Of a stretch of DNA of 64,000 bases, positions 16,817 through 25,416 are shown one piece after another; the stretch's first letter is position 1; each line of letters begins with the position of its first letter. Origin of the DNA: CAZNOG01 sp964574635 (GTDB lineage Bacteria; Bacteroidota; Bacteroidia; Flavobacteriales_D; Cryomorphaceae); contig CAZNOG010000002.1 of the NCBI GenBank assembly GCA_964574635.1, positions 186,001 to 250,000 on the forward strand. Direction: 5' to 3'. Below the pieces are notes generated by a model. That model saw only the letters and a program-made list of their open reading frames with translations, ran no database searches and was not told the DNA's origin. A program made the translations under genes and the position numbers.

Positions 16817-17910
16817 TTGGGCAATATATGTCGCTCCATGTTGTCTACCAACGCGCGCCAGGTGACGGTGGGCCGAAGTTTGAGCACGTTGGCCTGTTTG
16901 CGCGCGTACTCCTCGGGGTGGTTGCGGATGTGTTCGAGCACTTTAGGCAATGTGCGGGATTCGTCCATGATCCACCCGATGTCGCGGCTCTCGATGAAGT
17001 CGGAAATCTCGGAACCGGCATAGGCCAAAATGGGCAATCCGTTGGCGATGTATTCAGGAATCTTGAGGCTGAACGCCAGATTGATGTACCCGGTGCTGCG
17101 CGCGGGGTACACGGCGAGGTCGGCATCGCGGTACAAGGGCGTCAATTCACTGCCGGAGCAGTGAACCACCGTGAGGTTCGGGATGGAGTTGTCTTCCTTA
17201 TCCCATTCGGAGGATCTGGTACAGAGGGTCAAAGAGGCTCCGGTGGTGCGTCGAAGGTCGTTCAAAAAATGACTCAAATCGTAGACGCCTTTGACACCCC
17301 CTACGTACACCAATTTCAAATGGGAGAAATCGGGTGTTCTCACCTTGTCGATGCCTTCGGTGGCGCCGGGCGGAAGTGGAATGGCGGAAAGGTTTTTTCT
17401 CTCCATGAGGTGGCGAGCAAATCGGCTTGAGGGACAAAAGACGGTGAGGTTCCGGTTCTTCAAAAATTCGATTTCCCGCTCCCCGAATTTTTGCATGCGG
17501 TACTTGAGGTAGCGGTATTTCAGGGCGTTTTGGTGGCCGTAAGCCTGATCGAAAAAATCCCAATGCAAATCGCGGAGGTAATACCCGACCGGAATCCCCG
17601 CGGAGAGGGCGAAATCGATGATTTCCAAATCGAGTTTCTCTTTGCGCAGGGATTTTATGCCGTAGGTGTTGCGGATCGCGAGGTTGATGGGCCGGGAAAG
17701 TCCTTCGGAGTACATGTACCCGAAGGTTGCACCCCCTTCGATCATCCCGCGCAACGTCCGGAACCGCTGTTCCCTTTCCCTCCGTGTGCCGGTGATCTCG
17801 AACACTTCCCTCCCCTTCTCCCTCAGGCTCTCCACGACCTTGATCGGACGGATGGTGCTGCCCGAATCGCCGTAAAACAATTTGTTGGGGTGGTGGAAAA
17901 TCACTTTCAT
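16813..17910 (-). CDS. Glycosyltransferase-like protein of the polysaccharide cluster
   Basis: 365 residues. It begins MKVIFHHPNKLFYGDSGSTIRP, a start seen in divergent GT4-like proteins, has the C-terminal half KLVYVGGVKGVYDL, ADLAVYPARSTGYINLAFSLKIPEY and GLPILAYAGSEISDFI, i.e. the GT-B donor domain, but lacks an obvious EX7E motif. The ATG at 17910 overlaps the flippase stop by 4 bp and is chosen over a much longer open frame that shadows the flippase. Likely adds a sugar to the repeat unit; it could be weakly active or have an unusual donor site. Confidence 0.72.
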   Translation of the reverse strand: MKVIFHHPNKLFYGDSGSTIRPIKVVESLREKGREVFEITGTRREREQRFRTLRGMIEGGATFGYMYSEGLSRPINLAIRNTYGIKSLRKEKLDLEIIDFALSAGIPVGYYLRDLHWDFFDQAYGHQNALKYRYLKYRMQKFGEREIEFLKNRNLTVFCPSSRFARHLMERKNLSAIPLPPGATEGIDKVRTPDFSHLKLVYVGGVKGVYDLSHFLNDLRRTTGASLTLCTRSSEWDKEDNSIPNLTVVHCSGSELTPLYRDADLAVYPARSTGYINLAFSLKIPEYIANGLPILAYAGSEISDFIESRDIGWIMDESRTLPKVLEHIRNHPEEYARKQANVLKLRPTVTWRALVDNMERHILPK

Positions 17911-19217
17911 GGCTTTTGGGAAATGTCGGTGTGCTTGAATTTGGATATTCTCAGAAACCAAACGATCAAAAACAGGTGAATCGCCGAATACGCGGAGGAA
18001 AGGACCACGAGGAGGGGAAGGAAATCGAAATTCGCGGTCATGAGCAGGAACACCGCCACCAAGGCGAGGGAAACTCCCACGAGATTGATCAGGAAAAAAT
18101 GCTTTTGCTTGCCGAGTACCGTGGGTAGGATTGATACAGGGGAGGTGATGAAATTCAGGTACAACCACGGGGTCATGATGCGGGCGTACCTTCCGGAATC
18201 CGCCCAAGCGTCGCCGAAGATAAATCCGAAGAGTTCGGGGCCGAAAAGAAATACGACGAGAAAGGGGAAGATTCCCAGCACGGCGAACACGGCCATGGTT
18301 TTCGCGATCAGCGGTCTGGGCACTTCACCGTCGTTGAGCATGCGGGATAAGCGGGGATAGATCACGCTGCTCAGGGCCGTGCCCAGCAGTACCAATGGCA
18401 TGCGCAGGTAACGGAAGGTAAAGGCGAACAATCCCAGGATCAGTTCTCCGTATCCCACGGATATCACAAAAAACAAGAAGGTGCGGGAACCTTCGTCGAA
18501 GAGTGCGTGTGGCGCGTTGTAGAGGGGGAATTCCCGATACTTCCGCGCCAGATTCTTGGTTTGTTGCAACGACAGGGGAACGCGGCGGAAATACGATCTG
18601 ACCGATTTGTTGCGGAGGAGTCCGGCCAGGGAGGCGCCCATGCCGAGTAAGTGTCCGGCGACCAAGCCGAACGCTCCCGGCGATATCCAGCCCATGCCCA
18701 ATTTTCCACCTTGGTTGGCCACGGCATTCGCGACTTTGTTTGAGGAAATCAGTCGGAACCGCTCTTCACGCGTAGCCGATTGCAGTGCGATGGAATACAA
18801 ACCCGTGAGAAGAACTCCCACCGGAAGCCAAGGGAGCAAAGCGGCCAAATCGGCGTTGTTGAACAGCCCGCCCACGGGGTGTCGGAAGGGAACGATCAAT
18901 GCACTGACGAGGGTGGCGAAGAATACGATGCGCAGGCAGAGTCGGCTCAAAGACTTGGCTTCCGATTCGGTTTTGGGCAACACGATGGCCAATTCGAAGC
19001 GCAGGGAAGCGATCACGGCGAAGATGGAAAGAATTTTGACGAACAACTCGAACCCCGCGAAATCGGCCGGTGTGTAGAGGCGGGTCAATATGGGAGCGGC
19101 GATGAAAGGGATGGCCATCGCCAATCCGTTTCCCGAAAAAATCACGGCCGTGTTTCGGGCCAAGGCGTTCCCAAACAACGCTTTCCACAAACGTCCGGTC
19201 CGACGACCCATACTCAC
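17907..19217 (-). CDS. Polysaccharide flippase (Wzx/MATE-like)
   Basis: 436 residues with about 12-14 hydrophobic segments and the MurJ/Wzx-type start NTAVIFSGNGLAMAIPFIAAPILTR where a membrane helix is followed by LTRLYTPADFAGFELF, typical of Wzx proteins of the polysaccharide biosynthesis family. It would flip undecaprenyl-linked repeat units across the inner membrane for the polymerase encoded downstream. It overlaps the next gene by 4 bp. Its upstream gap to the epimerase gene is about 100 bp. Confidence 0.9.
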   Translation of the reverse strand: MSMGRRTGRLWKALFGNALARNTAVIFSGNGLAMAIPFIAAPILTRLYTPADFAGFELFVKILSIFAVIASLRFELAIVLPKTESEAKSLSRLCLRIVFFATLVSALIVPFRHPVGGLFNNADLAALLPWLPVGVLLTGLYSIALQSATREERFRLISSNKVANAVANQGGKLGMGWISPGAFGLVAGHLLGMGASLAGLLRNKSVRSYFRRVPLSLQQTKNLARKYREFPLYNAPHALFDEGSRTFLFFVISVGYGELILGLFAFTFRYLRMPLVLLGTALSSVIYPRLSRMLNDGEVPRPLIAKTMAVFAVLGIFPFLVVFLFGPELFGFIFGDAWADSGRYARIMTPWLYLNFITSPVSILPTVLGKQKHFFLINLVGVSLALVAVFLLMTANFDFLPLLVVLSSAYSAIHLFLIVWFLRISKFKHTDISQKP

Positions 19218-19315
19218 TGATTTATCACGGCTGAATCCGGTTCAGGCAAAGATGTGGTTTACACCCGAGGTGGACAAGGCGGCGGATCCTTCCCTGCCGA
19301 TGAGGAAGACCGGGA

Positions 19316-20293
19316 TTATACGTTTTCCAGGTACCACCCGATGGCTTTTTCCAAACCCGATTCGATGGAGTATTTCGGTTCGTAGCCCAGCAGTCTGCGG
19401 GCCTTGGACACATCTGCCAAGGAATCGCGCACATCGCCCACACGGGGTGGATCGAATTGAAGGGGAATTTCCCCCACGTAATCCAACCGGGGTTTCAGGG
19501 CGGCGCGAATCATCTCCACCAAATCCACCACCGAAGTGCCTGCTCCATACGCCACATTATACACTTGGTTGAGTGCTTGTGGGTTTTCGACTTCCACCGC
19601 CAGTCGATTGGCCTGGATGACATTCTCGATATAGGTGAAATCCCGGGTCTGCCCTCCATCGCCGTGAATCACGGGCGACTCTCCGGCGATAAAGGCTTGG
19701 ATGAACCGAGGAATCGCCGCGGCGTAAGCTCCATCCGGTCGCTGCCGCCTGCCGAACACGTTGAAGTACCGCAAGCCGATGAGCTCCATGCCGTACAAAT
19801 CGCCGTACACTTTGGCGTAGAGCTCGTTGACGAGCTTGGTCACGGCGTAGGGCGACAGGGGATTGCCGATGCGTGCCTCCACTTTGGGCAATTCCCGGCT
19901 GTCGCCGTAGGTGCTCGAACTCGCGGCGTAGATGACGCGGCGCACCTCGCTCTTTCGGGCGGCTTCTAATACGTTCAAAAACCCCGAAATATTGACGTCG
20001 TTGGTGGTGAGCGGATCGTCGATGCTTCGGGGTACGCTTCCCAGGGCCGCTTGGTGCAACACCACGTCCACGCCTTCCATGGCCTTTTTGCAGGTGTCCA
20101 AATCGCGGATGTCGCCGCGGATAAACCGGAAGCGGGGATGGTCGATAAAATCAGCCAAGTTCGATTCCAGGCCCGTGGCGAGATTGTCCAGACAAACCAC
20201 CTCACGGCCCTCGGCCAGAAAGGCCTCACAAAGATTCGAACCGATAAAGCCGGCTCCGCCGGTGATCAGAAACGTTTTGTCCCCCCCTTTCAT
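19316..20293 (-). CDS. UDP-hexose/UDP-HexNAc C4-epimerase (WbpP/TviC-like SDR)
   Basis: 325 residues of the extended SDR family. NAD-binding FLITGGAGFIGSNLCEAFL is at residues 8-26; the catalytic residues sit in YAASSSTYGDS (Ser/Thr) and PLSPYAVTKLVNELYA (YxxxK). HQAALGSVPRSIDDPLTT and RYFNVFGRRQRPDGAYAAAIP are close to WbpP/Gne2-type enzymes that act on UDP-GlcNAc or UDP-GlcNAcA. It would supply UDP-GalNAc-type sugars to the neighbouring cluster. Its start is right after the rny stop (one base apart). Confidence 0.9.
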   Translation of the reverse strand: MKGGDKTFLITGGAGFIGSNLCEAFLAEGREVVCLDNLATGLESNLADFIDHPRFRFIRGDIRDLDTCKKAMEGVDVVLHQAALGSVPRSIDDPLTTNDVNISGFLNVLEAARKSEVRRVIYAASSSTYGDSRELPKVEARIGNPLSPYAVTKLVNELYAKVYGDLYGMELIGLRYFNVFGRRQRPDGAYAAAIPRFIQAFIAGESPVIHGDGGQTRDFTYIENVIQANRLAVEVENPQALNQVYNVAYGAGTSVVDLVEMIRAALKPRLDYVGEIPLQFDPPRVGDVRDSLADVSKARRLLGYEPKYSIESGLEKAIGWYLENV

Positions 20294-21835
20294 TTACTTC
20301 GCGTAGCTCACCGCGCGTTTTTCCCGTATCACGGTGATTTTCACTTGCCCGGGGTACGTCATTTCGTCTTGGATTCGCCGTGAAATGTCGAAGCTCAGCG
20401 TATCGGCCTGCTCGTCGCTCACTTTCTCGCTTTCCACGATGACGCGCAATTCGCGCCCAGCTTGGATGGCGTACGATTTGGTCACACCCGGGTAGCTCAG
20501 CGCCAGGTTTTCCAGATCTTTCAATCGCTTGATGTAGGCCTCTACGATCTCCCTTCGCGCTCCCGGTCGCGCGCCTGAAATGGCGTCGCAGACCTGCACG
20601 ATGGGCGAGATCAAGTTGTTCATTTCTATTTCGTCGTGGTGGGCACCGATGGCGTTGCAGACCTCCGGTTTCTCGCCGAATTTCTCGGCCAACTTCATTC
20701 CCAGCAAGGCGTGCGGCAGCTCGGGCTCGTCTTCCGGCACCTTCCCGATGTCGTGGAGGAGGCCGGCCCTCTTGGCGAGTTTGGGATTCAGGCCCAGTTC
20801 GGCGGCCATGGTGGCGCTGAGGTTGGCCACTTCGCGGCTGTGTTGGAGGAGGTTCTGACCGTAGGAAGAGCGGTACTTCATGCGCCCCACCATGCGCACC
20901 AAATTGGGGTGCAGTCCGTGGATGCCCAAGTCGATGCAAGTGCGCTTTCCGGTTTCCACGATTTCGTCTTCGAGCTGCTTGGTCACTTTGTTGACCACCT
21001 CTTCGATGCGGGCGGGGTGAATGCGTCCGTCGGTCACCAATTGGTGGAGGGCCAAGCGCGCGATTTCCCTGCGCACCGGGTCGAAACAGCTGAGGATGAT
21101 CGCTTCGGGCGTATCGTCCACGATGATTTCCACGCCGGTGGAAGCTTCGATGGCGCGGATGTTCCGGCCTTCCCGCCCGATGATGCGCCCCTTGATTTCG
21201 TCGCTTTCGATGTTGAACACCGACACGGCGTTCTCGATCACGTGCTCGGTGGCTACGCGTTGAATGCTCTGGATCACCACCTTCCGCGCTTCGGAATTGG
21301 CGGTGAGTTTGGCTTCGTCGAGGACGCTCTTGATGTGCTCCATGGCCTCCGTACGCGCTTCGTCGCGGAGGGTGGCCATCAATTCCTTCTTGGCGTCGTC
21401 GGCGGAGAGATTGGACACTTTTTCGAGTCTTTCCACGATTTTGCGGTACTCCTTTTCCAATTCCTTGCGCCGGGTCTCGATCGCTTCCACTTGCCGCTCG
21501 AGGTCGGCCCGGGCCGAGTCGAGTCTCTGCCGGTCCTTTTTGTTTTCCTCGATTTTTTTGCTGAGGTTGCTTTCCCGCGCCTTCATTTTGTCCTCGGCGC
21601 TCTGCAATTTCCGATTGCGATCGGTGATCACTTTTTCGTGTTCTTCCTTGAGCTGGTAGAATTTTTCCTTGGCCTGAAGGATTTTGTCCTTTTTCAAGGC
21701 TTCCGCCTCCTGTTCGGCGCTCTCGAGGATGAGCTTCTTTTTCCTCGTAAAGATGGAGTTCAGCGCCACCCAGACGATGCCGCCCCCCACGATGATTCCG
21801 GCCAATAGACCGATGAGTAAAGTTGTTATGTCCAT
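20294..21835 (-). CDS. rny: Ribonuclease Y
   Basis: 513 residues: N-terminal membrane anchor (MDITTLLIGLLAGIIVGGGIVWVAL), a long coiled coil (about 30-190), a KH domain (GRIIGREGRNIRAIEASTGVEI) and an HD domain with GLLHDIGKVPEDEPE and the HH of AIGAHHDEIEMN. This membrane-bound endoribonuclease starts mRNA decay. Length and order match Bacillus-type RNase Y. It sits between zapA upstream and the polysaccharide cluster downstream, all in one direction; the zapA-rny neighbourhood recurs in Bacteroidota as far as I recall. Confidence 0.97.
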   Translation of the reverse strand: MDITTLLIGLLAGIIVGGGIVWVALNSIFTRKKKLILESAEQEAEALKKDKILQAKEKFYQLKEEHEKVITDRNRKLQSAEDKMKARESNLSKKIEENKKDRQRLDSARADLERQVEAIETRRKELEKEYRKIVERLEKVSNLSADDAKKELMATLRDEARTEAMEHIKSVLDEAKLTANSEARKVVIQSIQRVATEHVIENAVSVFNIESDEIKGRIIGREGRNIRAIEASTGVEIIVDDTPEAIILSCFDPVRREIARLALHQLVTDGRIHPARIEEVVNKVTKQLEDEIVETGKRTCIDLGIHGLHPNLVRMVGRMKYRSSYGQNLLQHSREVANLSATMAAELGLNPKLAKRAGLLHDIGKVPEDEPELPHALLGMKLAEKFGEKPEVCNAIGAHHDEIEMNNLISPIVQVCDAISGARPGARREIVEAYIKRLKDLENLALSYPGVTKSYAIQAGRELRVIVESEKVSDEQADTLSFDISRRIQDEMTYPGQVKITVIREKRAVSYAK

Positions 21836-21894
21836 ATCTTCCTTTGCCCCCCGGGCAATTTTGTGTGATATGGGAGAAGAGAAGTCTAAACGCC

Positions 21895-22179
21895 CTACCC
21901 GTTCAGCATCGAATCGATGAGCTTTTCCATGTCGTCGAGGTCTTCTTCCGCCACGCCGCTTTTCTGCGATCGCTCGGCATCCATCCAGCCTTTGCTCATT
22001 TGCAGGGCGGTCATGGCGAGCAAGTCCTGCTTGTCTTTGACCGCGAAACTTTCCTGCATCCGCTTGATGCTGTCTTCAACCTTGGCGGCGGCTTCACGCA
22101 CTTGTTCTTCCTCGTCGGCGTTCACCGTAACGGGGTATATGCGGCCGGCCAGATTCACCTTTATCGATATCTTGCCCAT
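21895..22179 (-). CDS. zapA: Cell division protein ZapA-like
   Basis: 94 residues, with the ZapA start KISIKVNLAGRIYPVTVNADEEEQVREAA, then a helical C-terminal half suited to coiled-coil tetramerisation (SIKRMQESFAVKDKQDLLAMTALQ). ZapA binds and bundles FtsZ filaments at midcell. It follows a 96-residue coiled-coil gene by 10 bp and precedes rny by about 60 bp. Confidence 0.88.
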   Translation of the reverse strand: MGKISIKVNLAGRIYPVTVNADEEEQVREAAAKVEDSIKRMQESFAVKDKQDLLAMTALQMSKGWMDAERSQKSGVAEEDLDDMEKLIDSMLNG

Positions 22180-22189
22180 GGCAATTCAT

Positions 22190-22480
22190 CTATCTGTTCA
22201 GTAGAGCTATGCACTTATCTATCTCCCGCACCAATTCGTTAACCCTCAATTTCATTTCGGCCTTGTCGCCACCGGTCGACACCAGGGCTTTGGCCAATTT
22301 CACCCGTTCGTATTCTTCGGTGAGCTTCTCGTACCTTTGCAGGGTATCACCCAGTCTGGTCTCCAAACCGGATACGCGCAATCTTAAGTCATCATTCTCT
22401 TTTTGAAGCCGTTCAAACTCTTTTTTCAGCTTGACCAACTTACCGGTAATGTGATGAACCCGTTGCGATTCCTTGCTCAT
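22190..22480 (-). CDS. Coiled-coil protein upstream of zapA
   Basis: 96 residues, almost wholly helical with heptad-like spacing (LVKLKKEFERLQKENDDLRLRV, KLTEEYERVKLAK) and a C-terminal RVNELVREIDKCIALLNR. No catalytic domain. Its fixed place before zapA suggests a divisome helper, similar in style to ZapB, but homology to ZapB is not claimed. A -7 box lies about 30 bp upstream. Confidence 0.72.
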   Translation of the reverse strand: MSKESQRVHHITGKLVKLKKEFERLQKENDDLRLRVSGLETRLGDTLQRYEKLTEEYERVKLAKALVSTGGDKAEMKLRVNELVREIDKCIALLNR

Positions 22481-22511
22481 GTACGTACTTTCAAAAAACT
22501 TAAACGGTGCA

Positions 22512-22519
22512 CAAAAATA
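22512..22519 (-). promoter_or_regulatory. -7 box TATTTTTG upstream of the coiled-coil/zapA operon
   Basis: The minus strand reads TATTTTTG (TANNTTTG), 31 bp before the ATG at 22480; it could drive the coiled-coil gene, zapA and rny. Confidence 0.55.
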
Positions 22520-22600
22520 GTATCGTATGCAAGATTAACCAAATTGACCCGAACGGCGACCGTTTATCCCTTCATTTTTGAACGCGGGCCGGTTCGCGCT

Positions 22601-24400
22601 ATGAATCAAACCGATAGAAACCGCCACGTCCCCGGCGCAACCAAGTCCTTCGGCGGCGTGCGGTTCTCGGCCGAATCGCTTCGCATGGGCATCGCCTTGT
22701 GGGGCGTCGTATTCTTCGCACTTCTCGCCGCCCCGTTGCCGGCACAACTTCCCGGGTATCCCGCGGCCTCTTTCGGACCGCCATTGGATATTCCCCTGTA
22801 TTTGTCGGGCAATTTCGCCGAACTCAGAAACAACCATTTCCACGCGGGCATCGATTTGAAAACCCAAGGGGTGGAAGGAAAAAACGTACTGGCCGCCGAG
22901 GAGGGATTCATCGCGCGCATCAACATCTCGCCGTGGGGGTACGGTCACGCGCTCTACATCGAACATCCAAACGGATACACGACCGTATACGGCCACCTCA
23001 AAGCCCTTTCGCCGCGCATCGAAAAGGTGCTGCGTCAAAAGCAGTACGAAGAGGCTTCCTTTTCCGTCGATTTCGCACCGGCGCAGCAAATAAAGGTTCA
23101 AAAGGGCGAGATCATCGGACTTTCGGGAAATACCGGCAGCTCTGGCGGACCCCACCTCCACTTCGAAATCCGCGACACCAAAACGCAACGGCCCCTGAAC
23201 CCCTTGCTCTTCGGGTTCGACATCACCGACAACATCCCCCCGCGCATCCGGGGCGTGAGGGTGCATCCTCTCAGCGACACCACGTTGATCAACGGCAGCG
23301 CCGAACCGAAAAGCTTCGTGGTCTTGGGCAGCGCCGGCTCGTACCACCTCAAGGCCGGCAGCCGCATCGAAGTGTACGGAGCGTTCGGCCTCTCCCTCCA
23401 CACCCTCGATTTCCTCAACGGGTATCCCAACCCCTGCGGCATTTACACCCTCGATTTGCAAGTGGATTCCCAAACCGTTTGCAGGCAAGTATTCGATGAA
23501 CTCGACTTTTCAACCCAAAGGCACATCAACGCTTACCGCGCCCACGACGTCCACGTGACCAACCGCTGGCACTACCACAAATCCTTCGTTCTTCCCGGCA
23601 ACAAACTCGACGTGTACCGCCCCCGGCCGGCAGACGGCGGCGTCATCCACTTCACCGACGACGGGATTCACCCCGTGGTGTACACGGCCACAGACGCTTA
23701 CGGCAATACTTCCACCCTCACTTTCGACATCCGCAGCCACGCCACGCCCAACGGACCATTGCCCACACCCGAGCCGTACGAGGCGTATTTCACGTGGAAT
23801 CAAGACAACGATTTTTCCTACGAAAGAAAGTTCACCCTTCACATCCCCGCCGGCGGATTGTACGAAGACCTGCGCTTCACCTTCAATTGGCAGCGGGGCG
23901 ACAAAAACACCTTCACCCCGTATTACACGGCCCACAACGAACTCACGCCCTTGCAAGAGTCGGCCATCCTCACCTTCAACGTCACACACGTTCCGGCGCG
24001 GCTTCGGTCCAAACTCGTCATGGCGCGATTCAACGCCAGAGGGCACGCCTCCTATTCCACCGGCAAAATCATCGGCGACACCTTCGAAGCCACCTCGCGG
24101 GTATTCGGGAAATTCACCGTCATGGCCGACACGGTGCCACCTACCATCGCACCGGCCTCGACGGCAAAACCCGGTCCCGGGTCACGCATCTCATTCCGCG
24201 CGAGCGACGACCGCACCGGAATCGCCGAATTCAACGCCTATCTCAACGACCGGTGGGTCCTCGCCGAATACGATCCGAAAACCGCCACCATCACCGTCAT
24301 CCCCGACCGCATCCCCGCCGGCGAAGCCCTGCATTTGCGCCTCGTCCTCAAAGACGGAGCCGGCAACTCCACAGAATGGAGCCGCACGTGGTCGCCGTAA
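22601..24400 (+). CDS. M23 family metallopeptidase (LytM-like), exported
   Basis: About 599 residues from the ATG at 22601; a second ATG at 22685 gives a cleaner signal peptide (MGIALWGVVFFALLAAPLPAQ), so the true start is uncertain. The M23 zinc site is complete: NNHFHAGIDLK (HxxxD) and SGGPHLHFEI (HxH), with the typical GYGHALYIEHPNGYTTVYGHL between. The C-terminal 350 residues form beta-rich domains, possibly Ig-like, ending in SEW-type repeats without a sorting signal. It would cut peptidoglycan cross-bridges or act as an outer-membrane/periplasmic endopeptidase. Divergent from the zapA operon. Confidence 0.87.
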   Translation: MNQTDRNRHVPGATKSFGGVRFSAESLRMGIALWGVVFFALLAAPLPAQLPGYPAASFGPPLDIPLYLSGNFAELRNNHFHAGIDLKTQGVEGKNVLAAEEGFIARINISPWGYGHALYIEHPNGYTTVYGHLKALSPRIEKVLRQKQYEEASFSVDFAPAQQIKVQKGEIIGLSGNTGSSGGPHLHFEIRDTKTQRPLNPLLFGFDITDNIPPRIRGVRVHPLSDTTLINGSAEPKSFVVLGSAGSYHLKAGSRIEVYGAFGLSLHTLDFLNGYPNPCGIYTLDLQVDSQTVCRQVFDELDFSTQRHINAYRAHDVHVTNRWHYHKSFVLPGNKLDVYRPRPADGGVIHFTDDGIHPVVYTATDAYGNTSTLTFDIRSHATPNGPLPTPEPYEAYFTWNQDNDFSYERKFTLHIPAGGLYEDLRFTFNWQRGDKNTFTPYYTAHNELTPLQESAILTFNVTHVPARLRSKLVMARFNARGHASYSTGKIIGDTFEATSRVFGKFTVMADTVPPTIAPASTAKPGPGSRISFRASDDRTGIAEFNAYLNDRWVLAEYDPKTATITVIPDRIPAGEALHLRLVLKDGAGNSTEWSRTWSP

Positions 24401-24509
24401 AGTCGCTTTTATTCCGAGTGTTTTTGGGCGCATCCCCTCGCCTATGGCATTGCGATTTACTTATCGCGGGTGCCTGACTTTCGTCTCACAATACTTCCCT
24501 ATCGCCATT

Positions 24510-24638
24510 CCGGGGTCGGGGTGTCCACTATAGCCTCAACCCGCACGCCTCGTGGCCGTAGGTTCGCGCAGGAGCTTCCGGTGGTCGCTCTGCCCGCACC
24601 ACGCCCTCGCGGCGTCCGGGTTTCGGGCTGCCGTTCCC
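24510..24638 (-). ncRNA. Structured interspersed element, copy 3
   Basis: On the minus strand it begins GGGAAC-GGCAGCC and ends GGCTATAGTGGAC followed by ACCCCGACCCCGG. The first helix can form from AACCCG with CGGGTT; the inner hairpin core is AGAGCGACCACCGGAAGCTC, differing from copies 1 and 2 by only a few bases. 129 bp, matching copy 2 in length exactly. It sits after the M23 peptidase gene, pointing against it. Confidence 0.57.
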
Positions 24639-24744
24639 ATCCCTTGCGCGGTACATTCACCGATAGAAATCCCGGCAGCACCGCCCATTTCGGGGCAGCC
24701 GATTCACGTGGACCGGAAAACCGATAAGTCATTGACGAACAGTC

Positions 24745-24876
24745 ATAAACTACGAAGGCCCTTCGCGTTGGAAAGGCCTTCGAGGTTATGAAAACATACT
24801 TGATTAATGCGAGAACTTGACTTTGAGTGAGACGATGAAAGAATGAGTGTGGGTTCCCGCACTGAATTCAACCAAG
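24745..24876 (-). ncRNA. Putative small RNA A
   Basis: On the minus strand a promoter (TTTTG at 24908-24912, then 18 bp, then TACCTTTG at 24882-24889) precedes a region of about 130 nt without an open reading frame, ending in the hairpin CGAAGGCC/GGCCTTCG (24753-24782) with a short T-rich tail. It aligns end to end with small RNA B: shared words are CTTGGTTGAATTCA, TCATCGTCTCACTC and TTTTCATAACCTCGAAGG. A variable small hairpin lies between the first two words. Confidence 0.6.
24753..24782 (-). terminator. Terminator hairpin of small RNA A
   Basis: CGAAGGCC (24753-24760) pairs with GGCCTTCG (24775-24782), extended by mismatched inner pairs. The T-tract on the minus strand is weak (TAGTTTATG). 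Confidence 0.5.
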
Positions 24877-24881
24877 TACAA

Positions 24882-24912
24882 CAAAGGTATGTAAAAATGA
24901 ACATCCGCAAAA
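24882..24912 (-). promoter_or_regulatory. Promoter of small RNA A
   Basis: Minus strand TTTTG (24908-24912), 18 bp spacer, TACCTTTG (24882-24889): both halves of the Bacteroidota promoter at a normal distance. Confidence 0.62.
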
Positions 24913-25236
24913 CTTTCCGGCGAAAAATCTCATGTCTTAACGCATTTTTGCGTTACCGCTCTCTACTCCCATCCCGACGACCCACCCACAAAAACCTACT
25001 TTACACCTCCTTTACGGACTATTTCCGAGTACCAACTTGAGATAAATATTTGTTAATTTTATACGGGAAATACGGGGATTTTTGAATGACATTCTCCTGC
25101 GATACCGGAAGCCGCGATTGAATCCGCGTTATACTAATCGGAAATTTCTTTCGGGAAAAAATCTCGTCGGGTGCGGGGGCCCGTTGCGGAACTCGACAAT
25201 GAAAAGTTCGGGGTGAAATAGGGGGACGAAGGGTCC

Positions 25237-25275
25237 GAAAACTCGAAGACCCTTCGCGTATGAAGGGTCTTCGAG
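25237..25275 (-). terminator. Terminator of small RNA B
   Basis: CTCGAAGACCCTTC (25242-25255) and GAAGGGTCTTCGAG (25262-25275) form a perfect 14-bp stem with a 6-nt loop; on the minus strand it is followed by TTTT. Confidence 0.8.
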
Positions 25276-25379
25276 GCTATGAAACAGAAAAACTATCTCG
25301 GTTCGCTTTGCAAAAGCTTGGATCTAGAGTGAGACGATGATAATGATAAGGAGGCAAGCTCTCGCGTGAGTTGAACCAA
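25237..25379 (-). ncRNA. Putative small RNA B
   Basis: Minus-strand twin of small RNA A. Promoter TTTG (25413-25416), 20-bp spacer, TATATTTG (25385-25392); then about 140 nt with no ATG-led frame; then a perfect 14-bp terminator stem (25242-25255 with 25262-25275) and TTTT. Shared with A: CTTGGTTCAACTCA near the 5' end, TCATCGTCTCACTC in the middle, and TTTCATAGCCTCGAAG before the terminator. The hairpin between the first two words differs in sequence. The RNA family is not one I recognise. Confidence 0.65.
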
Positions 25380-25384
25380 GGCCT

Positions 25385-25416
25385 CAAATATAGCAGGTAG
25401 AATTGCAATTACCAAA
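25385..25416 (-). promoter_or_regulatory. Promoter of small RNA B
   Basis: Minus strand TTTG (25413-25416), 20-bp spacer, TATATTTG (25385-25392), fitting the Bacteroidota -33/-7 pattern. Confidence 0.65.

Noticed and set aside
20636..21808. Plus-strand open frame opposite rny
   Set aside because: Mirror of the charged coiled-coil coding sequence of RNase Y; no similarity of its own.
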